DNA of 64,000 nt from Bradyrhizobium genomosp. I (2014) (lineage in GTDB: Bacteria; Pseudomonadota; Alphaproteobacteria; Rhizobiales; Xanthobacteraceae): assembly GCF_000261685.1 (NCBI RefSeq), contig NZ_AJQE01000269.1, forward strand, positions 1-64,000, read 5' to 3'. Numbering within the stretch: position 1 is the stretch's first letter; each line of letters opens with the position of its first letter. The notes beneath the pieces were generated by a model. The model was not told the DNA's origin, did no database searches, and saw only the letters and a list, made by a program, of their open reading frames with translations. This document shows positions 19,297 to 27,224 of the stretch, piece after piece. The translations under genes were made by a program, and so were the position numbers.

Positions 19297-19785
19297 TCAT
19301 TTCACCCGCCTGAGCGCCGGGCGCTCGCCCTCCAGCGAGGCTTTGACGTGGGCGCGGGCGCGGGCCAGGCGCGACATCACGGTGCCGATCGGCACGCCCT
19401 GGATGTCGGCGACCTCGCGATAGCTCATGCCCTCCAACATCACCAGCAGCAGCACCGAACGCTGTTCCTCGACGAGGGTGGCAAGCGCCTTCTCGATGTC
19501 ACGTCCTTCGGCCTCGGTCCCGCTGGCATCCGGGTTGTTTTCCGTCAGCGGCATGAATTGCGGCCGCCTTGCCAGTGAGCGCCGCCGGTTCTTGTTGAGG
19601 TTGGTCAGGATCGTATAGAGCCAGCTCCTGACGTCGCCTCCAAGAAACAGGCGCTCCGAACGCAGCGCGCGCACCAACGTATCCTGCACCAGATCGTCGG
19701 CCGCATCCGCATCGCGCGTCAGCGCGCGGGCATAGCGGCGCAACGCCGGGATCATGGCCTCTACACTCTGACGAAACGCATTCAT
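19297..19785 (-). CDS. ECF-type RNA polymerase sigma factor
   Basis: The 162-aa protein has sigma region 2 (about 10-75, with DAADDLVQDTLVRAL and DVRSWLYTILTN) and region 4 (about 105-155, with MSYREVADIQGVPIGTVMSRLARAR as the helix-turn-helix). Length is normal for ECF factors. It is followed by its probable anti-sigma factor. A GGAAT-N17-GTT sequence 48-72 nt upstream resembles alphaproteobacterial ECF promoters and could mean autoregulation. Confidence 0.93.
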   Translation of the reverse strand: MNAFRQSVEAMIPALRRYARALTRDADAADDLVQDTLVRALRSERLFLGGDVRSWLYTILTNLNKNRRRSLARRPQFMPLTENNPDASGTEAEGRDIEKALATLVEEQRSVLLLVMLEGMSYREVADIQGVPIGTVMSRLARARAHVKASLEGERPALRRVK

Positions 19786-19832
19786 TGCGGTCTTGAAGTC
19801 CCAACGTTCGGCGCGAGCGCCTCAACGATCAT

Positions 19833-19857
19833 AACACCCGAGCGGAACAGCTATTCC
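19833..19857 (-). promoter_or_regulatory. Possible ECF-type promoter of the sigma/anti-sigma pair
   Basis: On the minus strand GGAAT and GTT are separated by 17 nt, close to the GGAAC-N16/17-GTT pattern of EcfG-like sigma factors. The -10 part would lie about 48 nt before the sigma start codon. One mismatch in the -35 keeps confidence low. Confidence 0.3.
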
Positions 19858-19957
19858 GGCACCTGAAACAGCGTTAACGCCGCGTATTAGGGCTGTACCG
19901 CAGGGGAGGGCTGGTGTACCTCCAGACCTCAACGAGAGCTCGACGGGACGTTCAAAA

Positions 19958-20773
19958 ATGGCGCAGAATTCAGGTCTGATGCAGGGCAAGCGCGGGGTGA
20001 TCTTCGGCGTTGCCAACAACCGCTCGATCGCCTGGGGCATTGCCAAGGCATGCCACGCCGCCGGCGCCGAGCTCGCCTTCACTTACCAGGGCGATGCGCT
20101 GAAGAAGCGGGTCGAGCCGCTTGCCGCCGAGATCGGTGGTCTCGTGCTTGGCCATTGCGACGTCACGGACGCCGCAACCATCGATGCTGCCTTCGCGGTG
20201 CTGAAGGAGAAGTGGGGCAAGATCGACTTCGTGGTGCATGCGATCGCCTATGGCGAGCAGCTCGACGGCCGCTATGTCGACACCACGCAGGAGAATTTCT
20301 CGAAGTCGATGCTGATCTCCTGCTATTCGTTCACCGCGGTGGCGCAGCGCGCCGAGAAGCTGATGACGGATGGCGGCTCGCTGATCACGCTCAGCTATTA
20401 CGGCGCCGAGAAGTGGATGCCGCATTACAACGTGATGGGCGTGGCCAAGGCGGCGCTGGAAGCCAGCGTGCGCTATCTCGCCGCCGATCTCGGCGAGAAG
20501 AACATCCGCGTCAACGCCATTTCGGCGGGGCCGATCAAGACGCTCGCGGCATCCGGCATCGGCGACTTCCGCTATATCCTGAGGTGGAACGAGTACAACG
20601 CGCCGATGCGGCGCAACGTCTCGACCGAAGACGTCGGCGGCAGCGCGCTGTATTTCCTCTCCGACCTCTCGCGCGGCGTCACCGGCGAGGTGCATCATGT
20701 CGATTCCGGCTACCACGTACTGGGCATGAAGCGCCCGGACGCGCCGGACATCTCGCTGAGTGGCAAGGATTGA
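19958..20773 (+). CDS. fabI: Enoyl-[acyl-carrier-protein] reductase (NADH)
   Basis: The 271-aa enzyme performs the last reduction of each fatty-acid elongation cycle. FabI traits are the GVANNRSIAWGIA nucleotide motif (17-29), the catalytic pair Tyr157-x6-Lys164 in YNVMGVAK, and GPIKTLAASGI. Length is normal. Alphaproteobacteria often carry more than one fabI, so this may be one of several. It is followed after 12 nt by the phosphatase gene on the same strand, a probable operon. Confidence 0.95.
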   Translation: MAQNSGLMQGKRGVIFGVANNRSIAWGIAKACHAAGAELAFTYQGDALKKRVEPLAAEIGGLVLGHCDVTDAATIDAAFAVLKEKWGKIDFVVHAIAYGEQLDGRYVDTTQENFSKSMLISCYSFTAVAQRAEKLMTDGGSLITLSYYGAEKWMPHYNVMGVAKAALEASVRYLAADLGEKNIRVNAISAGPIKTLAASGIGDFRYILRWNEYNAPMRRNVSTEDVGGSALYFLSDLSRGVTGEVHHVDSGYHVLGMKRPDAPDISLSGKD

Positions 20774-20785
20774 CTTTCAGTCGAC

Positions 20786-21385
20786 ATGCCGGTGCCCACG
20801 ATCTACTTCCTTCGCCACGGCGAGACCGAGTGGAACGCGCTCGGGCGACTGCAGGGCACCAAGGACGTCCCGCTGAATGCGCGTGGCCGCGTCCAGGCCG
20901 TGCAGGCGGCCGGCATTCTGGCCGATCTGTTCACGCGCGAAGGCAGGGACAGAGCGGCGCTGCCTTACGTGTCGAGCCCGCTCGGCCGTGCGCGGCAGAC
21001 CATGGAACTCGCACGCGGCAAGCTTGAATTGCCGCCTTCGGACTATTCGCTCGACGATCGCCTGCGCGAAATCGGCTACGGCAGCTGGGAGGGGTTGACG
21101 CTGGCCGAGAGCGAGGCCTCCGATCCGGATGTCTATGCGAGGCGCTTGGCCGACAAATGGGCCGTCGCCCCAAGCGGCGGGGAGACCTACGCCGCCGTCC
21201 AGCTGCGCATGCTCGACTGGTATGAGTCGCTCCTCGTCGACACAGTCGCGGTCGCTCACGGCGGCACCTGCCGGGCCCTGATGGTGGCGCTGGGTATCGA
21301 GACGCCCGCCAGCGCCGCCGAGCTCTATATCGAGCAGGGCGCCGTCTATGTGTTCCGCGACGGCCGGCTGGAGAAGTTCAGTTAA
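20786..21385 (+). CDS. Histidine phosphatase family protein
   Basis: A 199-aa branch-1 histidine phosphatase of phosphoglycerate-mutase type. The phosphohistidine motif LRHGETEWN is at about 9-17, a second Arg in SSPLGRARQT, a Glu in LREIGYGSWEG, and the second catalytic His in VAHGG near 160. The substrate is not evident; small members dephosphorylate sugar phosphates or nucleotides. The 12-nt spacing to fabI suggests cotranscription. Confidence 0.9.
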   Translation: MPVPTIYFLRHGETEWNALGRLQGTKDVPLNARGRVQAVQAAGILADLFTREGRDRAALPYVSSPLGRARQTMELARGKLELPPSDYSLDDRLREIGYGSWEGLTLAESEASDPDVYARRLADKWAVAPSGGETYAAVQLRMLDWYESLLVDTVAVAHGGTCRALMVALGIETPASAAELYIEQGAVYVFRDGRLEKFS

Positions 21386-21395
21386 GCTCCTCACC

Positions 21396-21470
21396 GTCGT
21401 TTCGGGGCGCCCGAGGGGTGAACCCCGGAAGAGATTCCGGGTTCGATGCTGCGCATCGCCCCGGAATGAC
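21396..21470. repeat. Dispersed palindromic repeat, diverged GTCATTCCGG copy
   Basis: The left end is degraded to GTCGTTTCGGGGCGC, while the right end GCCCCGGAATGAC is intact. It fills the gap between the phosphatase gene and aroC. Confidence 0.7.
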
Positions 21471-21539
21471 GGAACGGGGTTGAACGCCGTGTTCCCGGGC
21501 GCTACCACAAGTCAGCACTGACTGACGAGCTAGAGACGG

Positions 21540-22628
21540 ATGTCCTTCAATACCTTCGGCCACATGTTCCGCGTCACCACCTTCGGCGAGAGCCACGGGG
21601 TGGCGATCGGCTGCGTGGTCGATGGCTGCCCGCCGATGATCCCGCTCACCGAGGCCGACATCCAGCGCGATCTCGACCGCCGCCGGCCCGGTCAGTCGCG
21701 CTTTACCACCCAGCGCCAGGAGCCGGACCAGGTCAAGATCCTGTCCGGTGTGATGGCGCATCCGGAGACCGGCGTGCAGGTGACGACGGGCACGCCGATC
21801 GGGCTCCTGATCGAGAACACCGACCAGCGCTCGAAAGATTATTCCGAGATCAAGGACAAGTTTCGCCCCGGTCACGCCGACTTCACCTATGAAGCCAAGT
21901 ACGGCCTGCGCGACTATCGCGGCGGCGGTCGTTCCTCCGCGCGCGAGACCGCGATGCGGGTTGCCGCCGGCGCGATCGCGCGAAAGGTGCTGCCTGACGT
22001 GAAGGTGCGCGGCGCGCTGGTGCAGATCGGCCCGCACAAGATCGATCGCGACAAGTGGGACTGGGACGAGATCGCCAAGAATCCGTTCTTTTGTCCCGAC
22101 AAGGACAAGGCTGCGTTTTTCGAGACCTATCTGGACGGCATCCGCAAGAGCGGCTCCTCGATCGGTGCGGTACTCGAGATCGTCGCAGAAGGCGTGCCTG
22201 CAGGCCTCGGTGCGCCGATCTACGCCAAGCTCGATTCCGATCTGGCGGGCGCGATGATGACCATCAACGCGGTGAAGGGTGTCGAGATCGGTGCGGGTTT
22301 CGGCGCGGCTGAGCTCACCGGCGAAGAGAACGCCGACGAGATGCGGACCGGCAATGACGGCACGCGCTTCCTCTCCAACCATGCCGGCGGCATTCTGGGC
22401 GGCATCTCCACCGGGCAGCCGATCGTGGTGCGCTTCGCCGTGAAGCCGACCTCCTCGATCCTGCAGCCTCGTCTCACCGTCGATCGCAAGGGCGCGGACA
22501 CCGAGATCTTCACCAAGGGCCGCCACGACCCCTGTGTCGGCATCCGGGCCGTTCCCGTCGGCGAAGCCATGATGGCCTGCGTGCTGGCCGATCATTTCCT
22601 GCGCGATCGCGGGCAGGTCGGCCGCTGA
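21540..22628 (+). CDS. aroC: Chorismate synthase
   Basis: The 362-aa enzyme converts EPSP to chorismate, the last shikimate step, and needs reduced FMN. Diagnostic segments are [17 protein letters not shown] at the N terminus, [12 protein letters not shown], and [17 protein letters not shown] [16 protein letters not shown]. Length and start match the family; ATG 21540 opens directly on conserved MSFNTFG. It is followed by a palindromic repeat. Confidence 0.97.
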   Translation: MSFNTFGHMFRVTTFGESHGVAIGCVVDGCPPMIPLTEADIQRDLDRRRPGQSRFTTQRQEPDQVKILSGVMAHPETGVQVTTGTPIGLLIENTDQRSKDYSEIKDKFRPGHADFTYEAKYGLRDYRGGGRSSARETAMRVAAGAIARKVLPDVKVRGALVQIGPHKIDRDKWDWDEIAKNPFFCPDKDKAAFFETYLDGIRKSGSSIGAVLEIVAEGVPAGLGAPIYAKLDSDLAGAMMTINAVKGVEIGAGFGAAELTGEENADEMRTGNDGTRFLSNHAGGILGGISTGQPIVVRFAVKPTSSILQPRLTVDRKGADTEIFTKGRHDPCVGIRAVPVGEAMMACVLADHFLRDRGQVGR

Positions 22629-22634
22629 GTTCTC

Positions 22635-22690
22635 ACCTCTCCCGCAGGGAGAGGTCGGATCGCATCAAGATGTGATCCGGGCGAGGGGTT
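22635..22690. repeat. Palindromic repeat, CACCTCTCCC family
   Basis: A 9-bp perfect hairpin ACCTCTCCC-GCA-GGGAGAGGT (22635-22655) is followed by GATCGCATCAAGATGTGATC and GGGCGAGGGG. Lying just after aroC, it may act as its transcript end. Related copies are at 33676-33730 and 39404-39597. Confidence 0.75.
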
Positions 22691-22724
22691 ACAGTCTCAC
22701 TGAGACACCGCGGATGGACGCGTA

Positions 22725-23978
22725 GTGTCACAGCACCAGCCCACCGCGCAGCTTGACGTCCCCACAACTTCGTCCGCAAATGCGGACATGCAAAACTCCG
22801 AGCTCCAGCGCATCACCAACTGGCTGATCGACGGCGCGAGGTCGTCCGGAACCCCGGCCGAGATGATCGCGGACGTCTGCGAACAACTGGTCGAAGCCGG
22901 TTTGCCGCTATGGCGGTTCGGCATCTTCATCCGCACGCTGCATCCGGAGATCTTCGGCCGCAACTTCATCTGGCGGCAGGGCGAGGAGGTCGAGATCGGC
23001 TCCGTCGATTTCGAGATTCTGGATACGCCCGAATTCGCCAGGAGTCCGCTTCGGATCGTGTTCGAGCAGGGGCTGGAGGTCCGGGGACGGATGGACGATC
23101 CGGACAGCAAGCGGTTTCCGTTTCTCGATGACATGCGCGCCGAAGGCGTCACCGACTACGTCGCGATGCCGATGCCGTATCTCGACGGCTCGATCCACGC
23201 CACGAGCTGGGTGACGCGGCACCCTGGCGGCTTCAGCGACGAGGACATCGCGGCGATCCGCTCCATCGTGACGCCGCTGGCGCGCGTCAGCGAGATCATC
23301 AGCCTGCGCCGCACCGCCGAGATGCTGCTCGACACCTATGTCGGCAACCGTGCCGGCGCGCGCATCCTGGGCGGCCAGATTCGCCGCGGCCATAACGACA
23401 CCATGCAGGCAGCGATCTGGCTTTCCGATCTGCGCGGCTTCACCGCGTTGTCGGACCGCCTGCCGGCCGAGACCGTGGTCGAGATCCTCAACCAATACTT
23501 CGATTGCCAGGTCACCGCGATCCGCGGTCATGGCGGCGAGGTGCTGAAATTCATGGGCGACGGCCTGCTCGCGGTGTTTCCGATCGACGAATATGTCGGC
23601 GATGCCGCGCATGTCTGCGCGCGGGTGCTGGAGGCGGCGCGCGAGTCCCGCGCCAGCGTCGAGGCGCTCGCCTTTCCGGTCGGCGACGTCATCGAGCGCT
23701 TCCGCTTCGGCGTTGCGCTCCATGTCGGCAACATCCTCTATGGCAATATCGGCGGGGGGAACCGCCTCGACTTCACCTGCATCGGACCGGCCGTCAACCT
23801 TGCCGCAAGACTTGAGAAGATCACGGGGCGCCTGGGGCGGACCGTGGTCGCCTCGGAAGGTTTTGCCAATGTCTGCCGCCACGACTGGCACCAGCTCGGC
23901 GAATTTCCGATCGCGGGCTTTTCCAAGGCGCAGCGCGTGTACGGGCTCGCGGAGGAGACGCCGGTGGTGATGGCCTGA
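22725..23978 (+). CDS. Class III adenylate/guanylate cyclase
   Basis: The 417-aa protein has an N-terminal region of about 200 residues with GAF-like character and a C-terminal class III cyclase domain (about 225-395). The catalytic domain shows the metal-binding SDLRGFT, the HGGEVLKFMGDGLLAVFP loop with the second metal Asp and a substrate Lys, and CIGPAVNLAARLE with the transition-state Asn/Arg. It should make cAMP in the cytoplasm. The start is GTG 22725 with GGATGG upstream; ATG 22788 is an alternative. Confidence 0.9.
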   Translation: MSQHQPTAQLDVPTTSSANADMQNSELQRITNWLIDGARSSGTPAEMIADVCEQLVEAGLPLWRFGIFIRTLHPEIFGRNFIWRQGEEVEIGSVDFEILDTPEFARSPLRIVFEQGLEVRGRMDDPDSKRFPFLDDMRAEGVTDYVAMPMPYLDGSIHATSWVTRHPGGFSDEDIAAIRSIVTPLARVSEIISLRRTAEMLLDTYVGNRAGARILGGQIRRGHNDTMQAAIWLSDLRGFTALSDRLPAETVVEILNQYFDCQVTAIRGHGGEVLKFMGDGLLAVFPIDEYVGDAAHVCARVLEAARESRASVEALAFPVGDVIERFRFGVALHVGNILYGNIGGGNRLDFTCIGPAVNLAARLEKITGRLGRTVVASEGFANVCRHDWHQLGEFPIAGFSKAQRVYGLAEETPVVMA

Positions 23979-24021
23979 CGCGCAATGAGCTGAATGTCGT
24001 TCATCGCCGCACGACGAATCG

Positions 24022-24327
24022 CTATTCCTCCGGTTCGGTCGTGAACAGCAACGGATAGCCCTTGGCGCGGCCGGCGTCGGTGGCGCGCGTGGCCTTGGTC
24101 TCGGCGACGTCCTTGGTGAATACGGCGACGACACAGGCGCCGAGCTTGTGTGCGGTAATCATCACCTTGTAGGCCTGATCCTCGGTCATGCGGAACTCAG
24201 CCTTCAGCACCAAGGTGACGAACTCTCGCGGCGTGTAGTCGTCGTTGATCAGGATGACCTTGTGCAGCCGCGGCCGCTCGACCTTGGTCTTCGCCCTGGT
24301 TTTCGGCTTGGTGACGGCGTCGTTCAT
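24022..24327 (-). CDS. clpS: ATP-dependent Clp protease adaptor
   Basis: The 101-aa adaptor delivers N-degron substrates to ClpAP. The conserved core reads LHKVILINDDYTPREFV, then the helix with MTEDQAYKVM, and TAHKLGACVV, where the hydrophobic N-end pocket lies. The N-terminal tail is basic and flexible. GGAGG nine nucleotides ahead of ATG 24327 fixes the start. No clpA is visible next to it. Confidence 0.96.
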   Translation of the reverse strand: MNDAVTKPKTRAKTKVERPRLHKVILINDDYTPREFVTLVLKAEFRMTEDQAYKVMITAHKLGACVVAVFTKDVAETKATRATDAGRAKGYPLLFTTEPEE

Positions 24328-24371
24328 TCCGCCTCCTGGACACGGCGGGCTCGGGTTCCCTGCCGGAGCGA

Positions 24372-24713
24372 TCAACCCGCGGCCTTCGCACCATATTGCA
24401 GGACCTGGACCTTCTCCAAGGTGATCAGCCCGCTCGACATCATGCCATCGAGGATTGGCAGGAATGCGTTGATGTTGTCCTCGCTGTCGACGATCTCGAT
24501 CAGCAGGGGCAGGTCTTCCGACAGCCGCAGGATTTTCGAAGTGTGCAGCCGGCTCGACTTGCCGAATCCCATGGGACCGCGCAGCACGGTGGCGCCGGCC
24601 AGGTGTCGCTCGCGCGCGGTCATCACGATCGCTTCACAGAGCGGCTTGCCGTCGATGTGGTCGCTCTCGCCGATGAAGATCCGGAGCGAAACAGCCTGAG
24701 CGGGGATTTGCAT
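24372..24713 (-). CDS. DUF190 family protein of the fluoride operon
   Basis: The 113-aa protein is a small PII-like-fold DUF190 protein, recognised from LRIFIGESDHIDGKPL, RGPMGFG and LPLLIEIVD. AAGGAA stands nine nucleotides before ATG 24713. Its start lies just beside the upstream crcB stop, so the two are probably translationally coupled, and it ends the operon controlled by the fluoride riboswitch. DUF190 has no firm function; a nucleotide-sensing regulator of the exporters is an inference from fold and context. Confidence 0.88.
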   Translation of the reverse strand: MQIPAQAVSLRIFIGESDHIDGKPLCEAIVMTARERHLAGATVLRGPMGFGKSSRLHTSKILRLSEDLPLLIEIVDSEDNINAFLPILDGMMSSGLITLEKVQVLQYGAKAAG

Positions 24714-24715
24714 GA

Positions 24716-25144
24716 TCAGTTCCTTGTCAAGCGATTGTAGCGGCTGGCCATCATATGCCCTGCCCATACCGACACCAGCCAGCAGATGACGGACGTCGCG
24801 ACATAGGCGAGCGCCGTGTACTTCATGCCACCGTGGAGCAGGCGGAAGGTCTCCAGGCTGAAGGCCGAGAAGGTGGTGTATCCGCCGCAGAACCCGGTCA
24901 AGACGAATTGTCGGTGCTCGGGCCGTGCCAGCACGCGGCCGTCGGGGCCGGTCAGGGTCGCGTAAAAGCCGATGACCAGCGAGCCGGTGGCGTTGATGAA
25001 CAGCGTCGCGAAGGGAAAGCCCGGTCCGGTGTCGAGCGCGAGCCCGACCAGATAGCGCGTCAGCCCGCCGACGATGCTGCCCGCGGCAACCCAGGCGTAG
25101 AGTATCGCGCTACGCCAGCGATCGGCGGAGGACGGAGCGTTCAT
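24716..25144 (-). CDS. crcB: Fluoride exporter CrcB/Fluc
   Basis: A 142-aa four-helix membrane protein that exports fluoride as a dual-topology dimer. It shows the family GGLTRYLVG in helix 1, INATGSLVIGF in helix 2, and GGYTTFSAFSLET in helix 3, where the Phe-box and polar track lie. The N terminus has about ten extra residues. It follows the second crcB by six nucleotides on the same strand and belongs to the riboswitch-controlled operon. Confidence 0.93.
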   Translation of the reverse strand: MNAPSSADRWRSAILYAWVAAGSIVGGLTRYLVGLALDTGPGFPFATLFINATGSLVIGFYATLTGPDGRVLARPEHRQFVLTGFCGGYTTFSAFSLETFRLLHGGMKYTALAYVATSVICWLVSVWAGHMMASRYNRLTRN

Positions 25145-25150
25145 TCGCCT

Positions 25151-25540
25151 CTACCCTCCAAAGCTGTCGGCGACGAGGAAGCCGCAACTGACGGAAGCGA
25201 GGCACAGCCCGACAGAGAACACGACATTGCCGAGCGCCGGGAGCGGTTCGCCGCTCCGCGCGAGTGTCAGCGTTTGCAGGCTGAACGAGGACACCGTGGT
25301 GTAGCAGCCGAGAAACCCGGTCACAGCGAACAGCCAGGGATCGGGTGAGGCGAAGACCGAGCCCGGATGGGTCGCCAGCGCGCCCACAATGCCGATCAGG
25401 AAGGCGCCGGTGACGTTGATGGTCATGGTGCCCCACGGAAACGTTTCGCCCAGCCGCCGCGCGATCGCGCCGGAGACGAAATAGCGCGCGCAGCCGCCCA
25501 GCGCGCTGCCGATCACGATCGCAATTGCTCCGCTCAGCAA
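25151..25540 (-). CDS. crcB: Fluoride exporter CrcB/Fluc, second copy
   Basis: The 129-aa second CrcB carries GGCARYFVSG, INVTGAFLIGI and GCYTTVSSFSLQT, so the helix-3 Phe-box is kept. No ATG is available near the expected N terminus. I propose TTG 25540, which is preceded by GGGGGG and lies 17 nt after the MFS stop; the frame is open further up within the MFS gene. Two adjacent crcB genes could form heterodimers, as in some Gram-positive bacteria, though homodimers are equally possible. Confidence 0.9.
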   Translation of the reverse strand: MLSGAIAIVIGSALGGCARYFVSGAIARRLGETFPWGTMTINVTGAFLIGIVGALATHPGSVFASPDPWLFAVTGFLGCYTTVSSFSLQTLTLARSGEPLPALGNVVFSVGLCLASVSCGFLVADSFGG

Positions 25541-25559
25541 GGTGAACAGCCCCCCGACA

Positions 25560-26768
25560 TCACTTGTCCTCTGCCGCCAGACCGTTGCCGACGGCAAGCA
25601 GCCCCACAAGCGAAACCAGCGCGAAGCCGAGCCCTGCAAGGAACGTTCCCGCCGGACCATAGGCGTCCCACAAGGCGCCCGCGATCACGCTGGCGGCCAG
25701 CAAGGCAAGCCCGGTGAACAGGTTGAAATAGCCGAATGCGGTGCCGCACAGGCTCGGTGGTGCGGCATCGGCGACCAGGGCCGAGAGCAGCCCTTGCGTC
25801 AATCCCATATGCAGCCCCCATAGCACGACCCCGAGCGCGAGGCCCGTAAGGCTCGGCAGCAGCGCCAGCGCAAGATCGGCGCCGGCGAGGAAAACAAGGC
25901 CGAGCGCGAGCAGGCCGGTGCGGTTGATCCGGTCCGACAGCACGCCGGCCGGATAGGCCGACAGGGCGTAGACGATGTTCATCAGCACCAGCACCGCCGG
26001 CACCCACATCGCGCTGAGCCCGATGTTCTGCGCGCGCAGGATCAAAAAGGCTTCGCTGAAGCGCGCCAGCGTGAAAACGATTCCGACCGCGACGACGCGC
26101 CAATAGACGGCTCCGAGCTGCCGCATCGCGGCGAGATTGAGCGGATTTTTCGCAGGCGCGCGGGCCGGATCCGGCTCCGGCTCGCTCACCGCGAACGCGA
26201 TCAGTCCGAAGGACAGGAAGGCCGGCAGCACCGCGACCCAGAACACGGCGGCAAAGTTGTCGGCCATCCACCACATCAGGCCGATCGCCAACAGCGGTCC
26301 GACGAAGGCGCCGATGGTGTCGAGGGATTGCCGCAGGCCAAAGCTCGCGCCGCGCAGGCCGACGGGAGCGATATCGGCAATCAGCGCATCGCGCGGCGCG
26401 CCGCGAATGCCCTTGCCGACACGATCGATGAAGCGCGCCGCCACCACCCATTCGACGCTTGGCGCGAGCGGGAACAGCGGCTTGGTGAAGGCGGCCAGGC
26501 CATAGCCGAGCGCTGCGAGCAGCTTGCGGTGCCCGAGCCAGTCCGACAGCGCACCGGAAAAGATCTTCGTGATTGACGCCGTCGCCTCCGCAATGCCCTC
26601 GATGAAGCCGACGGTGAGCGTGGAAGCGCCGAGCACGGTGACGAGATAGAGCGGCAGCAGCGCGTGGATCATCTCCGAGGAAATGTCCATCAGCATCGAG
26701 ACGAAGCCGAGCACCCAGATCCCCCTGGGCAGCGTGGTGCGCGTAGCGTTCGGTGTCGTCGTCGTCAC
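25560..26768 (-). CDS. MFS transporter, first gene of the fluoride operon
   Basis: The 402-aa protein has twelve predicted helices of the major facilitator fold, with a motif-A-like GALSDWLGHRK between helices 2 and 3, and RFIDRVGKGIRGAPRDALIAD in the next loop, a pattern seen in a group of uncharacterised inner-membrane MFS proteins. GTG 26768 with AGGAG five nucleotides upstream is the best start; ATG 26804 in frame lacks such a site. It directly follows the fluoride riboswitch and terminator. The transported substrate is unknown; fluoride export or a secondary consequence of fluoride stress are both possible. Confidence 0.88.
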   Translation of the reverse strand: MTTTTPNATRTTLPRGIWVLGFVSMLMDISSEMIHALLPLYLVTVLGASTLTVGFIEGIAEATASITKIFSGALSDWLGHRKLLAALGYGLAAFTKPLFPLAPSVEWVVAARFIDRVGKGIRGAPRDALIADIAPVGLRGASFGLRQSLDTIGAFVGPLLAIGLMWWMADNFAAVFWVAVLPAFLSFGLIAFAVSEPEPDPARAPAKNPLNLAAMRQLGAVYWRVVAVGIVFTLARFSEAFLILRAQNIGLSAMWVPAVLVLMNIVYALSAYPAGVLSDRINRTGLLALGLVFLAGADLALALLPSLTGLALGVVLWGLHMGLTQGLLSALVADAAPPSLCGTAFGYFNLFTGLALLAASVIAGALWDAYGPAGTFLAGLGFALVSLVGLLAVGNGLAAEDK

Positions 26769-26812
26769 GTCTTCTCCTGGTCTTCGCCTGCCGGCCTTCG
26801 TCACCAGGCAAC

Positions 26813-26834
26813 AAAAAACCCGCCATCGGCGGGT
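26813..26834 (-). terminator. Intrinsic terminator of the fluoride riboswitch
   Basis: On the minus strand CCCGCC-GAT-GGCGGG is followed by TTTTTT, a textbook intrinsic terminator. It lies between the aptamer and the MFS start, so it is the probable expression platform. An upstream GGCGGG copy (26846-26851) could pair with CCCGCC instead and open the terminator. Confidence 0.88.
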
Positions 26835-26883
26835 ATGTCCATGCTCCCGCCAAAGGCAGAGGCTCTAAATTGCCCCACCTCGA

Positions 26884-26950
26884 GCAGGAGTCATCAGCCC
26901 ATCACGATCATCGATCGCCGGGCGGTTGTCGGGGGACTCCATCCCCATCT
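26884..26950 (-). promoter_or_regulatory. Fluoride riboswitch (crcB RNA motif)
   Basis: Read on the minus strand, the aptamer has GGGGATGGAGTCCCC (P1 stem with the loop that enters the pseudoknot), then GACAACCGCCC, a CGATC/GATCG hairpin, and GGGCTGATGACTCCTGC. GGAGTC in the P1 loop and GACTCC near the 3' end are complementary, giving the known pseudoknot; GCCC/GGGC closes the second stem. One base differs from the usual 3' CCTAC. It precedes an operon with two crcB genes, which is what this riboswitch controls elsewhere. Fluoride should stabilise the aptamer and favour read-through. Confidence 0.93.
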
Positions 26951-27224
26951 ATGCGATCAACCCTAGCATGGAAATCGCGCCGGACAAGTGGGCGGGGCGC
27001 TCCGTCCCCCTTCGGTTTCTCGCGTCGTGAGTCCAAGGCTGCAAGGGCCGGCCTGCGGCGTGATGGCGGCAGCACGGCGGCAGCTTTGCGCAAAGCGCTC
27101 AAATTCCGATCTCGAGATTTCTGAACCTGCGAATTCTTGACTTGAATGTGAAGCACAGGCGATCTTCGGCCTTTGCGGCAAGGCGATTGCATGTCACCAT
27201 CGCGTCATACGACGGGAGACTGCG

